NCBI GenBank assembly: GCA_002749535.1
Contig: MZZL01000403.1
Location: 1,016,209-1,080,208 of the forward strand
Length of the DNA: 64,000 nucleotides
DNA from: Apophysomyces variabilis
Lineage: Eukaryota; Mucoromycota; Mucoromycetes; Mucorales; Mucoraceae
Direction of reading: 5' to 3'
Numbering within the stretch: the first letter of the stretch is position 1; every line of letters starts with the position of its first letter. The position numbers and the translations under genes were made by a program. The notes beneath the pieces were generated by a model. It searched no databases and was not told the DNA's origin. It saw only the letters and a program-made list of their open reading frames with translations. This document shows positions 12,201 through 23,908 of the stretch, one piece after another.

Positions 12201-15142
12201 CAGATTGAAGGTCTCCCACGTGGCTTGCGAGTTCGCTATTCATTAATTTGGGGTTTACGGTATTTTATATGCGGATTCTCTTTTGTTTCAGAGTCACGTT
12301 ATATGCAAATGAGTATGAAACATGCACGTGGATTGACAATGCTTAATGCTTTGGAAAGTGTTCCCTTCTTCCGCTTTTGACTCAAAGACAATACTTTATC
12401 TCATACTAAATGTACCCGCACCGCAAAGTTATTGTTTCAACTCTATATGTCGGCTTTAAATCCTAATAAGTTAACAATATATGTAAAGAAAATGTCCTTT
12501 TTTCCTTATGCTGGCTGTATGTCTTTGCATCAACATGCGAACCTTGTTTTGATTCCATACTATTTCTGTGTTATTGCATTGTAAGACACCTACCATTTCC
12601 TATCATAACTGTGATAACAGCGTTCATTGATTGCGAGAACTGGAACGGAATGGAAAAAGCCTTTTCTTTCTGTTTTTTTTGATTCCTTGTTATATTCTTA
12701 TCTAAGATGCCCAGTCCGTATCTTGGTACAGGTGAATATTTGGCATTGTTATGTATTTTTTAGCTTACATGACTTCTGCCGCGGACTACCATGAATCCAT
12801 ATTTTACGCTCAGTAAGTAAACCTCTTGCATTACGTTGAATTAATTTAGTCTGTTTTATGCGGATTTTCTCCTACTCTTCCCGCTCTCACCGATACAGAT
12901 GTCGGGCTGGTATTATCAATGAATAGAATGGCTCTTCGAATTAAGTAAAAGCATATTGAACTATTGCTCCATTCAGTAGCTGTGAATGAATTTTTAACTT
13001 GTTCGAACATCTTTCACGCATGGCAGGAGTAAGTTCTTGTACGTGAAATATCTGGCTAGTCACAGTGATTCATGAACTTTGACCCTTCATAAGCGCAGAA
13101 TTTTATCGAATATTGACGCGTACAAGGAATGCTGTTTTGCATACGTAGATTGGTGCAAGTCTCGAGAACGTTCAGTGACCGGACGAATCTACTTGGGTTG
13201 GAATGCTGGGAGATATGTTTGAACGGTTTCTAACCAGAGAATAGATATGGAGAGGAAAAGAAAGATCTTTTGAAGCTGTTTGGTTTTGTAATTGATGAAA
13301 CAATAGAGTTGCTCGCAACGGAAGCATGCTGTAGACTGTACGTGAAAGACATTGCGCTTTCCTTCTCGTGGCGATGGGATGCTGTAATCCATCTTCCTCA
13401 TTCAGTACACACAATACTGTGAAGGTTTCTTCCGCAGCGAGCATAAATTTTCTTGCAGCTTAACATAATTAAAGACAACGTTCAAACTACTATTTATTCA
13501 GTGACCATAATTCAACATTCGTCATTTGCTGTTTGTCAAAGCCAACCTATGATTTTCCGATTAATTTATATCATGCGAATAATAAGAACAAGCAAAGATC
13601 ACATCTAATTTCTGCAACTGTCTCAACTGGTTAAATATTATCAAGGTCAAACCAATCATATCCTAAGCAAACCAAGCATCTGAACTTTTTTCGAGACAAT
13701 AGGTCTAGAAAACTCGTCGACTACAGTAAGGTGTATACAACGAACGGCGTTAGGGAAACTATATCACGATTACCTCTTCCGACTTAGAAATGTAGCTCAA
13801 AACGGGAATCTCAGTACTAGAACATATATTCAGTGCGACAGACCTTCTTTACTGAAAAGATTTACTTAATACAGAATGAAGCACATCACGTCTGACGGAA
13901 GTAATGCATAGACTGAACTAGGTACTCGATGAATGCCACTTCATTCTTGTTCAAATGTGAGATCTTAGAATACTTGTAATAAGTAACATTCAGCAAATAT
14001 AGTTGCAATGAAATGAGAAACGAAGTTCATGCGAACGAATTTGTTAAACAACATTCATTAGTTTCCTGTCACTTGTTGCTTTGTGGTCATACGAGACGAA
14101 CATATCGGCGCTTGTAGTTTTAAGTTTCAGCGCGTGCACGGACGGCAAAAGGGGCATCATGCAAAGCTAAGGTCCATACAACAACACCTATGCCGGTTCT
14201 TTTCCGTTATACATAGTAACATAGCTTTTCCTACCATTGCCTACTTTCTGTTGCTACTCTTAAATGCGCTCTGAAATTTTAAAAAGCAGTGACGCGATCA
14301 AACAAAAGACGGTTGTCGGCATTGGAAGCGGAAATTGAACTGGAAGCCCACTGCCAACCGCATTAAGACGGCTACTTGGCTATGAAGGTTCATAAGGAAG
14401 TGCAATCCATATCGCGTGAGGCTTTCTGCGTCCAGATTTACTGTTTGTTGTTTGGTACGGGGCTGCAGGGGTCTTGATGACTTGTGTTCAAGAGCTTTCG
14501 GTCAGACGGCTGTCCGACTAAACACGCATTAGTGAAGATGAGGACTGCTGTTAATCTAAGGATTGAACCTTGGTGTATAAAGAAGTCATACAAAAGGTAT
14601 TCTCTGTATCGTACACTTTTGCAAAGATAATGCTAACTATTATAACGTGCTTTCGCAGGACACAATGTGAAAACAATATGAACGAATTTGTTGTCCCTTA
14701 AAGAGGTAATCTTGTTGGTTTATGGGTCAAAATAGTTTACACAAAGCAAAATCCTTGTCCCGACACATCAACAATAACTTCTCCATAATAGAGTACAAGG
14801 TAAAGTAACAATTGTTAGTAAGTGTACAGACCCGGTATGCCATAAATTTCCCAAGCATGTGAAAAGACTACATTTCCAAACATGTGAAATAGCAGTTGAC
14901 AATCGCATTAATCAATCCATATATTTGCTATACGAAGCGTGAATATAACAATATCAATTTTTACGATTAGTTTAAACTGCCTTACTTAGGTCTACTGTGA
15001 AGTAGACGGCTGTCCGTTGCTGCGGTCCCTTTGGCCAGAACTAAGTCAAATCACTGACGTCATTCGAGTCCCAAGATGGCGCGTTAGCCCGATTTTTTGC
15101 CAGTTTTGCCTGCAGAAGGAGGCGTTCATTTGTTGACTCATC
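9215..15142. other. About 5.9-kb gene-poor stretch
   Basis: No reading frame longer than about 111 codons and no frame with recognisable motifs on either strand. No terminal repeats, transposase motifs or tRNA-like structure were evident. The longest frames (11813-12148 on the - strand; 10589-10861 and 12162-12380) have no splice partners that I could join. The sequence looks like long-neutral, non-coding DNA, possibly fully decayed mobile-element sequence; that origin is conjecture. A 13-mer, agacggctgtccg, occurs at about 14503 and again at about 15003. Confidence 0.5.
9266..9271 (+). terminator. Poly(A) signal AATAAA after SDH1
   Basis: AATAAA lies 52 nt after the SDH1 stop, with a T-run about 20 nt further on. 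This is standard spacing for a eukaryotic 3' end. Confidence 0.5.
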
Positions 15143-15721
15143 ATGCTCATCAAAGTCAAGGTAGAGAGAGAGAGAGAGACATTATGCATATGTGGATGGT
15201 GTATTGCAGAGCGCATTGAGCAATACTATGACAACAACGAAAAGATAGAAAGCATTGCCTGCGCTTAATGAAAGGACGAGGTGTCGCAATCAACGAAAAT
15301 GGATGCTAACCGCCTTTTTCTTTTTGTTTATCTGGTTTGCTACAGACACTGACCGGCAAGGAGGTAAACGTATAGCACGCCAGCCATCCAGTCCATTACT
15401 GATTTGTGCTTGCATAAAGATTGAAATCGATATTGAACCTCACGACAAGATTTCCCGTATCAAGGAACGTGTCGAAGAAAAGGAGGGTATCCCGCCACCC
15501 CAGCAGCGATTGATTTATGGTGGCAAGCAAATGTAGGTGGTCATCCTTCAATAGCAACGAAGGAAAAGAGGAGAGATTATTATTTCCTTTTTGCTCTTTT
15601 TAATACAAATACACCACTCTTTTATAGGGCTGATGAGATGATGGCAAGTCAATATGCTATCGAAGGTGGATCTGTTTTGCATTTGGTGTTGGCCCTTCGT
15701 GGCGGTTATTCTCAGTGTTAA
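15143..15721 (+). CDS. RUB1: NEDD8 / Rub1 ubiquitin-like modifier
   Basis: Small ubiquitin-like protein conjugated to cullins to activate cullin-RING ligases. Exons 15143-15160, 15346-15363, 15420-15532 and 15628-15721 give 80 residues. The first two exons are 18 nt each and encode MLIKVK and TLTGKE, the conserved first beta hairpin. The body has the NEDD8-type [12 protein letters not shown] and [11 protein letters not shown]. The chain ends LALRGG followed by YSQC, a four-residue tail that family knowledge says must be removed by a NEDD8 protease before conjugation. Intron 1 contains a GA microsatellite just after its donor. A run of AATAAA-like motifs follows the stop. The stop is only 94 nt from the stop of the convergent multicopper oxidase gene. 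Confidence 0.96.
15164..15179 (+). repeat. GA dinucleotide run in RUB1 intron 1
   Basis: Simple (GA)8-type run beginning three bases into the first intron of the NEDD8 gene. It sits next to the splice donor, so length variation might affect splicing. Ordinary microsatellite otherwise. Confidence 0.7.
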
Positions 15722-15739
15722 AACGGATGGATAAAAAAA

Positions 15740-15745
15740 AATAAA
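15740..15745 (+). terminator. Poly(A) signal AATAAA after RUB1
   Basis: AATAAA 18 nt after the NEDD8 stop in an A-rich stretch, within the 94-nt gap shared with the convergent oxidase gene. Confidence 0.4.
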
Positions 15746-15815
15746 GATAATAAAACAAAAACAGGAGAAGAGTAGTTGCCGCTACTGCTACTGTTCAATC
15801 TTCCTTATTCCTTCT

Positions 15816-17538
15816 TCATAATAGATGCGTCCTGATGTACTGCGGTGCCTCTTCCAACACGACCATCATACCCATCAACATATGAGGGGTATTATGGCAA
15901 TGTACCGCCCATATTCCAGGATTATCCTAAGTAAGAAAAAAAAGATCAATATGGTAAAGGGTAGTAGCTAGAACGGTAATGGGCACATACAGCTATGATT
16001 CGTATCTTTGACCATCCACAACCAACGAAGGTTCCATTCTGCCCTGTCGATGCTGGATCTGGGTAAGGATACACCATGGTGAGGTCCTTCTCAATGGGTG
16101 TTTTGACATTACGAATGTCTCTGTCGCGCTCATGGTCATATTCACCCGGACCGTTTGCGATTTCCCAGTGAGAATGACCGTGCGTATGCCAGGGATGACT
16201 GCGGCAAGGTTTATCTTTTGTAGTTGACTGGAATACAATATCGACGATTTCATAATGTTCTAAAGGATAGGTTCCGAGGTAAGGATCATACCCACCATGA
16301 GTTTCTTGGAAAACGCGCCTGTCGGGTGCTTGTCGTTGGCCACGGGCAATAGTGGTCAGGATTGGCTCCTTTGGCTCCATAAATGCCATATTATTGACGA
16401 ACCATCTCACCGTACCATCTTCCATACGCTGTTCGGTTGTACGAAGTTTTATTGTCCGTGAGGAGCGCATGTAAACAACTGGGTTGACACCATAAAAAGG
16501 CTGTAACTCAGGCCATACCCAGAAACGGCCTTCGTTTGTTGGAAAGAGAGACCCTTCCAAAGGAGGGCTGCGCAACACAATATCGCCCTGCTTGGTCTTT
16601 CCATTATAACTCATGACAGCGAGACCATTTGTCTGAGGTTTAATTCCGCCAGCTAAACGACGAATAGTCTGGATAGTATAGTCCTTCACCTCTTGATCAG
16701 CATGTAAGAGTACAGAGAAACGCTGACCGGGAGCGACTTCGAGAAATGGAACTACATAAGGTTTCACTGGCTCACCATCGACTTCAATAATTGTCAGATT
16801 ATGTTGCTGAACAGCAAAACCATAGGTTCTAAAGGTAGTAGCCCCGATGACCCTGATCCGGTTAGTCCTACCAGCAACAACATTTATCACTGTGTAGCCA
16901 TCACAGTGCGTCGCAATCTTTTCGCGACGATAGATTGTTCGGCCATTAAGTAGAAGGCTTTCTGCTTCGGGAATATCATCAAACTCTGGTCCAAGAAGAT
17001 ACTGCTCCAATGAGCGCCGAGACCAATGCCACCATTCGCTCAACATAACAGTTTGTTCGGGGTAATCGTTAACGTTGGTGTTATTCTCCGACGCCTGCTC
17101 GTGCACAATAAAGGCGCCAAAAGCTGTCAATTCCGCCATGCCGACATGGGCATGATAGAAGAACGTGCCCGCTTGATTAACGACTTGAAAATCGTACAAA
17201 AACACCTCTCCTGGTAAGATTGGGTGCTGAGTCAGATAAGGTACGCCATCGGATTCGACGGAACCATACTGCCGGATACCGTGGAAATGAATAGTGATAT
17301 TGTTTTCGGTATTATTCGGTAAGAGATTGCGTACAAGAACACGCACGCGGTCCCCTTGATGTGCTTCCAATGGTGGACCTGGTAATTGGCCATTGATTAA
17401 AACAGCCTGCGTATAGAAATGGGAACAGTCGGGATTTATTCTCTCTGTCGTGATATTTAATTCGAATGTACGCGTTTCACCTAGTAAAGCATGTACGACA
17501 CTCAAGGTGAGACAAAGCGTTAAGACATACAGCAGCAT
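15816..17538 (-). CDS. Secreted multicopper oxidase (laccase / ascorbate-oxidase-like)
   Basis: Extracellular blue copper oxidase of 552 residues; such enzymes oxidise phenols, ascorbate or ferrous iron with reduction of O2 to water. Two exons, 15991-17538 and 15816-15926, with a 64-nt intron. Four copper signatures are visible: HFHG and FYHAH in the first cupredoxin domain, HPWHTHGH in the third, and HCH-x3-H-x4-M (HCHNTPHMLMGM) in the short last exon. The type 1 axial ligand is therefore Met. The start at 17538 begins a clean signal peptide (MLLYVLTLCLTLSVVHA). The frame extends up to 17619, but that start lies upstream of a TATA box and was rejected. No C-terminal membrane anchor is present, so a Fet3-type anchored ferroxidase is less likely; substrate cannot be told. 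Confidence 0.93.
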
Positions 17539-17589
17539 ATGGAAGAAAGGTTTTTTGGGAAAAAAGGGTAGTAAATATGAGTAAACAGG

Positions 17590-17597
17590 GTATATAA
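17590..17597 (-). promoter_or_regulatory. TATA box of the multicopper oxidase
   Basis: TTATATAC on the minus strand about 52 nt before the ATG at 17538. The spacing predicts transcription starting near 17560, which rules out the longer in-frame start at 17619. Confidence 0.55.
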
Positions 17598-17980
17598 CCA
17601 CATCAAAAATAATAAACACACTGACAAGCTAAGTTCAATTGTAAAACGGACACAGCTTTATTGAGGAAGGAGACGATAATAAGGATAATAACACTAACAT
17701 GGTTTATTCGTCCCAATATGTTTAAAGATATCTCCTACGATATTCACATGTAGCAAAATTAAATCTTTCCTGGCCCCCGAAAAAAGACAGATAGAATTTG
17801 ATCTTTGAGTAACTGAACGTATCGCGATGGACGGTAAATTTATTTCCCTTTTGGGGACTGAAGGGAAAAAAGAGAGGGAAGATTTTTCATTTAATAGATG
17901 GGGAAAGTAAAGAAACAGGTTTCGTTTCTTTTCCCTCTCTCCGACTTTTTCACACATTCTTCTTTTCTTTTCCGTTTTGC

Positions 17981-19504
17981 ATGGACACTTCTACCAAAAT
18001 AGATACATCAAGCGCTAAGATTCGCAAGAAACCCGGACGAAAACCCAATCCGGCTTCACCTGCTCAACGTAAAGCGCAAAACAGGGAAGCCCAACGTGCA
18101 TTCCGAGAACGTAAAGAGCGTCATTTACGAGAACTAGAAAGATCCATTCATCAACTACAGGAACAGCGTGATCAGCTGCAAATACAAAATGAACGCCTTC
18201 AGACGTCCAACGAACTCTTGAGATCCGAGAATTGGTACCTGAAGGGCGTTGTCTTGTCCCTCCAACTTGTCTGCTTTCAGTATAATCTTGTTATCCCTCC
18301 GCATACGCCTTTTATCCATGACAAAGCCCTGGCAGTCATGGCTCAAACCATTGGCCCCAATCCTTCGCGCGCCTATATCCATGCTAACATGAGAAACAAA
18401 CTTGCCCACGATTGTACTATCCCTGTCAACTCCGCCGTTCAGGCGACTTCTCCGTCGTCAGAGCCATATTCCCATGACAACTCAGTCGCTATGGAAAAAC
18501 AAGAAATACAGCAGGAAAAGAAGCAAGAAAAGATAGAAAAAAAAGAAGAAGAACAAGAGAGTGATGACGATAAAGAAATGATCACGCCGGTGATGCTAAG
18601 ACCATGCCAACCTACGAGACCACAGCCATCTGTAGCAGCAGTAACTGCAGCAGTTAATACGGCAGCCCAATCTTCCTCCGTTTTATCATCCAATCTAGCT
18701 CTTGCTCAAACTCTCAGTTTTCGGACTAGACAACAATTTAACATACCCTATAATAACCAACCTACTTTGCTTCAGGTAAAGTAAAACCAAAAAAAAAAGG
18801 GCGAAAGAAAAAGAGGGAAAGGAAAGAGTAGTGAAAAACCACTTGCTCTTTGTTGCTATTCTCTTCTTTTATACTCTTTGTTTCGTTCTGTACTGGTATG
18901 CCTCTTTTTCTATGATTTGCATTACCAACTCTTCTTCTCGTTTCTCTTTCTACATTTATCTTATCAACCCCACATTTTCCTAAAACGAAAAAGTTGATGA
19001 TTCCGCACGATCCCCGCATCGACTTGATTCCGACCCCACATATGCGCGATCGGATGATTCTTTTCCGAGACCAGTTCGATCTGGATGAGTGTCTTCAATA
19101 CCTCCGTGGCCATGCTATCTATCTTGGAGGCGATCCAACGCTGGCTTCCAACTGGATCATCCCGGCAGAATTTTTTGATAAGTTTTGGTTCCTCACAAGT
19201 GACTACGGGGCACGAAGAAGAAACGCAGCAAACCACCATCGTGTGAACAAAGAACTGGGAAGCAAACCATGCACTTTCTCCGACCTTTCGATGCACTTTG
19301 GTTCTGAACTTCTTAAATTTGGTATTTCTACAGATAATGCTTCCTTGTCGTCATGCGATACAGGTGATGCGTCTTCATTATCGAGCGATAATTTGGACTA
19401 TGGTATGTAAGCAGCGTTGGGCTTTCATTCTTACATCTACTTATTAACCAATCAAAATTTCGCTTTTAGACGCATTTCTAGCGGATCTCGTGTACATGGA
19501 CTAG
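17981..19504 (+). CDS. AP-1/Yap-type bZIP transcription factor with DUF3425-like C-terminal domain
   Basis: Nuclear DNA-binding factor. The basic region (NREAQRAFRERKERH, residues about 31-45) matches the Pap1/Yap N-x-x-A-Q-x-x-F-R signature and runs into a leucine zipper. A Lys/Glu coiled stretch and a Ser/Ala-rich linker follow. The second exon has the IDLIPTPHMRDRM segment with downstream GDPTLASNWIIP, typical of the DUF3425 domain that often follows fungal bZIPs. I join exons 17981-18775, 18994-19402 and 19470-19504 for 412 residues. The first intron is long for this window (218 nt) and its acceptor (cgaaaaag) is weak, so the first junction is the least certain. The last intron (GTATGT...TTTTAG) replaces the apparent stop at 19408 and adds a short acidic-aromatic end (DAFLADLVYMD). 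Stress regulation is usual for this class, but nothing here shows it. Confidence 0.82.
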
Positions 19505-19727
19505 GGTCGTACCATCTCTCCTTCATTTCCTTTTTTTGTCTTTCTCATTGACGGTTGCGTTGTTTGGCCCGTCGTTTCATATTATCTAGCATTGCTTACT
19601 CTTTTTAGCTACATTACTATATTCTAACTGGTTCCGTGTTCTTTCTTTTCTTTTATTGATGTTTTGTGTCATTTTAAAGTAAATACAAGTAGTTCTTTCT
19701 TTATATCTGTTCCCTTGTTGGGGTCTA

Positions 19728-22052
19728 CTAGGTCAACATTTGCACCAATCGTTGCTCCTCTTCAATTTCGTGCTGGCTGATACTTGGAATCTTTCTATGG
19801 GCTAAAGCCGTTTCATACACTCGATTGTAATCATGCAGAGGACCTTGGTAGTTACCACGATCCCATCCCATACCGAGCGCACTTTGTATCATTCTCAAAC
19901 AGAACTCTTCTCTTAAAGCCTTACTCAATGTAATCTGTTTATAATCGGCGGCTGCATCTTGAATAGCCTCTCCCAATGTTTTGGCATCAAACAGGTAGGC
20001 ATTGTAAATCTCTTTGCTCGTTACTGTAGGTGCATGTGTCTGTTTATCCCGCATGATGTGGATCTGTCGCACAGATTGTGTCCGCGGCCGGTCAATCAGG
20101 AACTCTTTTAAACCACCCACACCCGTAGAAATCACGGGAGAGCCGAACACAAGGCCTTCCACAGCCACCAAGCCAAAACTCTCCGTCAAGCTTGGGACAA
20201 AAATGAAATCTGCAGCAGCCCGATAAAATACTAACCATCGGCGTTGATCGGCCGGTGTAGACAACACAATCACATGGTCCGGATACCGTTGCTGAAGTGC
20301 TTCTACCCATGCCAAAGGATAGTTGTTGGGTTGCCCCATGATGACGAATTTCATATTATGCTTTACAAAATGCTGAGCAGCTTCATTGAACATCTCGAGG
20401 CCTTTGTTGTACTGGAACCGGCCAACATACAACACCACTGGTCGCTTCAAATCCTCCTCCGTCAGTAACTTTCGCCGGACAAGGTATCGCTTGGCCCGAT
20501 CTTTCGCTGTTGATACATAATCATCTGGTTTGTCTGATAAGGCCCACACCGTCCGATCATGATTAGCCACTTCGCTTTGCTGCCCCTTGACCCGATCAAG
20601 AGCGTATTGAGAATAGCCCATTTTCTTCGCGCTAAGACGTTTGCTAACAAATGGACTCAGCTTGCTAAAATCGACTCCGTTGCTCACACCGAAAAATCGA
20701 CCGGCTTCTGCTTTACGTAAAAGGCTCTCCATAACAAACTCTTTCAAGTAAAAATCCAGTCGTCCTTCTACCATGTCCACAGTCATCGAATGGCTCACGA
20801 ACGTTGCTACGTCTGCTAAATCAATTCCTAGTCGGGACATGAACATGCGTTGACCATGAATATATTGTTGGGTCGATTGCAGCATCTCATCGGTAAAAAA
20901 ACGTCGCACATTATTAACTGTATAGCTGTATTGTAGTTCGTCTAGATAATCATGCATAGTGTATACAATGGCAGGTGGTCTGGGTCCCAATTGACGAGTC
21001 TTTTGATGTTGGCGGATGTAAGGGATAAGTTGAGCATTGGTGGCTCCATGTAAATGAATTATGTCAACATGAGGAGACAAACGGACAGGAGCAAAAAGCG
21101 ATTCTTCGTCAGTTGCGGATGCCTGATGGCTTAAGAAGGCAGCAGCTGCTTTGACGAAATACTGGTCTCGCCATTCGTGGGGTAGCCCTTTGACGGCCGA
21201 ATAGATTTGGACATGGTTTCGCGCTCTGAAGGCAAGGGTGAACGGTTTTCGGTTACCTGGACCGATAAGATAGATCGGGACCTGCTCCGTTCTTGGCACA
21301 ATGGGCGCTGTCAGATTGGTCTCGGCAGTTACGTTGGTCGGAGGATCGAAAACGTACATCATCTTGGATATCCGGAATTCGACCGGAATCATTTTTCCTT
21401 CCTTATCTCGGATATGAACCACCAGGTCCAGTACCTTTTCGATATTATATTTGTTTCTCAGATACGAATAATAGGGCATCACAACCGCCACATCCAGTTG
21501 GCCCGACCGCTGTTGTGCTGCGGCCAATGCTGTAACAACCGTTCCCATGCCACCCATAGTAGCGGGGCCAAATTCTTTCGTAACGTGGTAGACTGTGGTA
21601 CCGTTCATCAATGCAGCTGCTTTGCTGATATCGAAATGACGATAAGGAATGGATGGGTATTGGCGTAAAGCTATATATACCATTCAAAAGTTAAATACGA
21701 CGTATATATAAAGAAACAAAGTCCGTTTGGATTCCTATTCTTTTCTTTCCGCCTTTTCTCTTGTATTACCTATTCTGACGGGTGCTATTTGCTCTGAAAG
21801 CACAACAAAGCCGGTCAAAAGTAGCATAACTTCCACCACACCGAGCAGGACAATAAAGCACGACAAGTAACGCCACCATCGCCATCGTTGTTCATATTTC
21901 GAAAAAAAGCCACCTCGAGCATAAGGTAACGTCAATCGGGTTTCTGAGAAGATGGATCGTGGTGATGTCAAGAGATGCGATCGGCGATGGGTCGTCACAA
22001 AGTGCGTCGGCACGCCCTGATACTTGGTCTCGACAGGAGGAGATAAGGCCAT
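19728..22052 (-). CDS. Membrane-anchored GT5-type (glycogen/starch synthase-like) glycosyltransferase
   Basis: Two exons, 21770-22052 and 19728-21670 (99-nt intron), give 741 residues. Exon 1 encodes a short basic N-terminus and one hydrophobic membrane segment (about residues 58-83, containing FIVLLGVVEVMLLLTGFVVL), giving type II topology. Exon 2 is a GT-B fold: KEFGPATMGGMGTVV resembles the nucleotide-sugar-binding KxGGLGDV motif of glycogen and starch synthases. GVSNGVDFSKLSPF matches the family's GIxNGID segment, and LYVGRFQYNKGLE and VPSLTESFGLVAVEGL form the C-terminal nucleotide-binding half. The junction completes an Ala codon. The enzyme probably transfers glucose from a nucleotide sugar to a glucan, with the catalytic domain lumenal or extracytoplasmic. 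Soluble glycogen synthases lack this anchor. The family is clear; substrate and location are inferred. Confidence 0.85.
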
Positions 22053-22738
22053 GAGTTAATGAAAGGAGAGGGGAGCAATGCACATGAAATAGCAGTTGCA
22101 AAAAATAAAGAGAGAAGAAAGAGGAGGGGAAGGAAGAAGAAGGAAGAAAGGGTTGGTGCGGTGCAGGAAACTTATCGTCAAACTGTACGCTTTGTCCTCA
22201 GTTAAAACACCATTGAACACAGCGTCCTTCTCCGTTTTAGGTTGTTTTTCTTTTTGGCTGGCTGATTCGAAGCGGAACATTAAAAAAGTAACTAAATACC
22301 CTCCGCAAAAACCCAAGCAGCGGTCTCAGTCTCATCCGTGCTTCCATATTGGATAGACTAAGACCGCCGAATTGATCTAGAGCCCTGCGTAATCAAAAAA
22401 CCTAGAGCATCTATGTAACGGATGATCTTATCACCAAAACCCACGAGGGATGCTGAGAGAGGCAAAAAAAAAAGGTTTTAATTACGAACAAGTTTTTTCA
22501 ATGAAGAAGCGGGCCAATGAGATGGATTTGACTAGAAACAAGAATGTTTAAGACCATCAGTGCTATCAAAGTAAATGATCAATTGATAAGAGAGAAATAA
22601 TCATTTAGCCATATTGGTGAATAAAACGTGCTGATCTGCATCCGTAACCGTATGGATATAGTATACGGATGGTTATCCATTGCATCACCGAATCAAGTAC
22701 ATACTATCACTATGTTTTATGGCAGACAATGTGCAACC

Positions 22739-22770
<32 letters not shown>

Positions 22771-23000
22771 CAGCTCATCAGTTTAAGCAATTGACATTTA
22801 ATACACGTTATTCTGCCTGCAGATGGAGCGCATGATAAAGCTTCTATTTATGCGTTATGAGTGAATACTTCTATTTGTCCTCACTCGATTGCTTGAACGA
22901 GCGGAGGTTGAAGCAACAACAGGCTGTTGTGTTGCGTCCCTGTGACCCCCCTTTTCTTTGGCCTTGTTCTTTTTCTGTCTTTGAGTTCATATTTGTGCCT
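22053..23000. other. Divergent intergenic region between GT5 gene and PSF2
   Basis: Holds both promoters of the divergent pair. Purine-rich tract 22090-22160, a TTA microsatellite at 22739-22766 and a small imperfect inverted repeat near 22648-22675 (ccgtat...atacgg). Short frames here are shadows. Confidence 0.5.
22739..22766 (+). repeat. TTA trinucleotide microsatellite
   Basis: About nine uninterrupted TTA units in the non-coding region upstream of PSF2. Confidence 0.85.
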
Positions 23001-23801
23001 ATGGCCTTGCCACAGACACATCAAGCGGCATTCACGCCTTCAGAGATCGAATATCTTGCTGAAAGAGAATTTATAACAATCATACCGACGCATAAATTAC
23101 CTAGACTTCAGTTCATTCAGGTATAACAAGGAGAAAAGTCAACATACGCGATAGCTTTACGAACTGAAACATGCCAATTTCTTCTCACAGCAAACGGTCG
23201 GTCCATTTCAACCTCCATTGCGAACCGAAGTGCCGCTATGGATTGCACTTATTATGAAACAAAACCGAAAATGCACCATTGTTTGTCCAGAATGGCTCAC
23301 TGTAGGTAGGTTTCCATAAAAAGAGCGAACCCATACAAGAAATGCCGGAAGCATAACTTGCCTCGTAGAGGTCTTGAAGAAAAGATTGGAAGAAGAAGAA
23401 GCCAAAGAAGAATTTAGCGCTCTACCTTTCCATTACATGGAGACTGCACAAATGTTGCTGGAAACGTAAGAGAAAAAAAAGCATTTTCTTTTAGTTGTTC
23501 ATTGTATTTTTTACGACTATCAACCCAAACAGGGCACCAGATGATGTACCTAATGCCGAACAAGTTCGAACCTTACTAAAAGATTTACGAGAAGCAAGAC
23601 AAGCCAAAGCAAGAATTGGATTGGACGAATTGGATGATAAATGGTTGGGTGTAAGTCTGGAAACGGTCATCAAGCCAAAGTATTTACGGTATATCGATAC
23701 AGATGAAAAACCTATCGTTTATGGAAATCAACGAAATTCGACCTTTCTATACGCGTGCTTTCAATGAAATGAGGAAACTCGCCGAACTGAAAAAGTCCTG
23801 A
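23001..23801 (+). CDS. PSF2: GINS complex subunit Psf2
   Basis: Nuclear subunit of the four-protein GINS complex, which with Cdc45 and Mcm2-7 forms the replicative helicase. Exons 23001-23120, 23191-23305, 23369-23465, 23533-23650 and 23703-23801 give 182 residues, the normal Psf2 length. Family segments seen: FTPSEIEYLAE at the N-terminus, TVGPFQPPLRTEVPLWIAL, CTIVCPEWLTVE, the EQVRTLLKDLREARQAKAR helix and the C-terminal MKNLSFMEINEIRPF. The last intron (23651-23702) is needed to reach MKNLSFMEI; reading through it gives a false end. The stop is 107 nt from the stop of the convergent YPP1 gene, so the transcripts may overlap. Confidence 0.95.
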
Positions 23802-23908
23802 TACCAACAAGACCATCCCATTGTTTTTTATTCTGCATTTTTTCGATTTGTAAATACTGCTGTAGCTTGTCCTTTTTTAGAGAGAAACACAAAAAAAAGT
23901 AAATTCAT

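Noticed and set aside
17539..17619. Longer N-terminus for the multicopper oxidase
   Set aside because: The upstream Met lies before the TATA box, and the internal Met starts a clean signal peptide.
18776..19410. Treating 18994-19410 as a separate gene
   Set aside because: The segment is the DUF3425-like domain that typically follows a fungal bZIP on the same protein, and the frame joins in phase; the apparent stop at 19408 sits inside a good GTATGT...TTTTAG intron.
22648..22675. Imperfect palindrome ccgtat...atacgg as an operator
   Set aside because: Short, AT-rich and single; expected by chance in this sequence.
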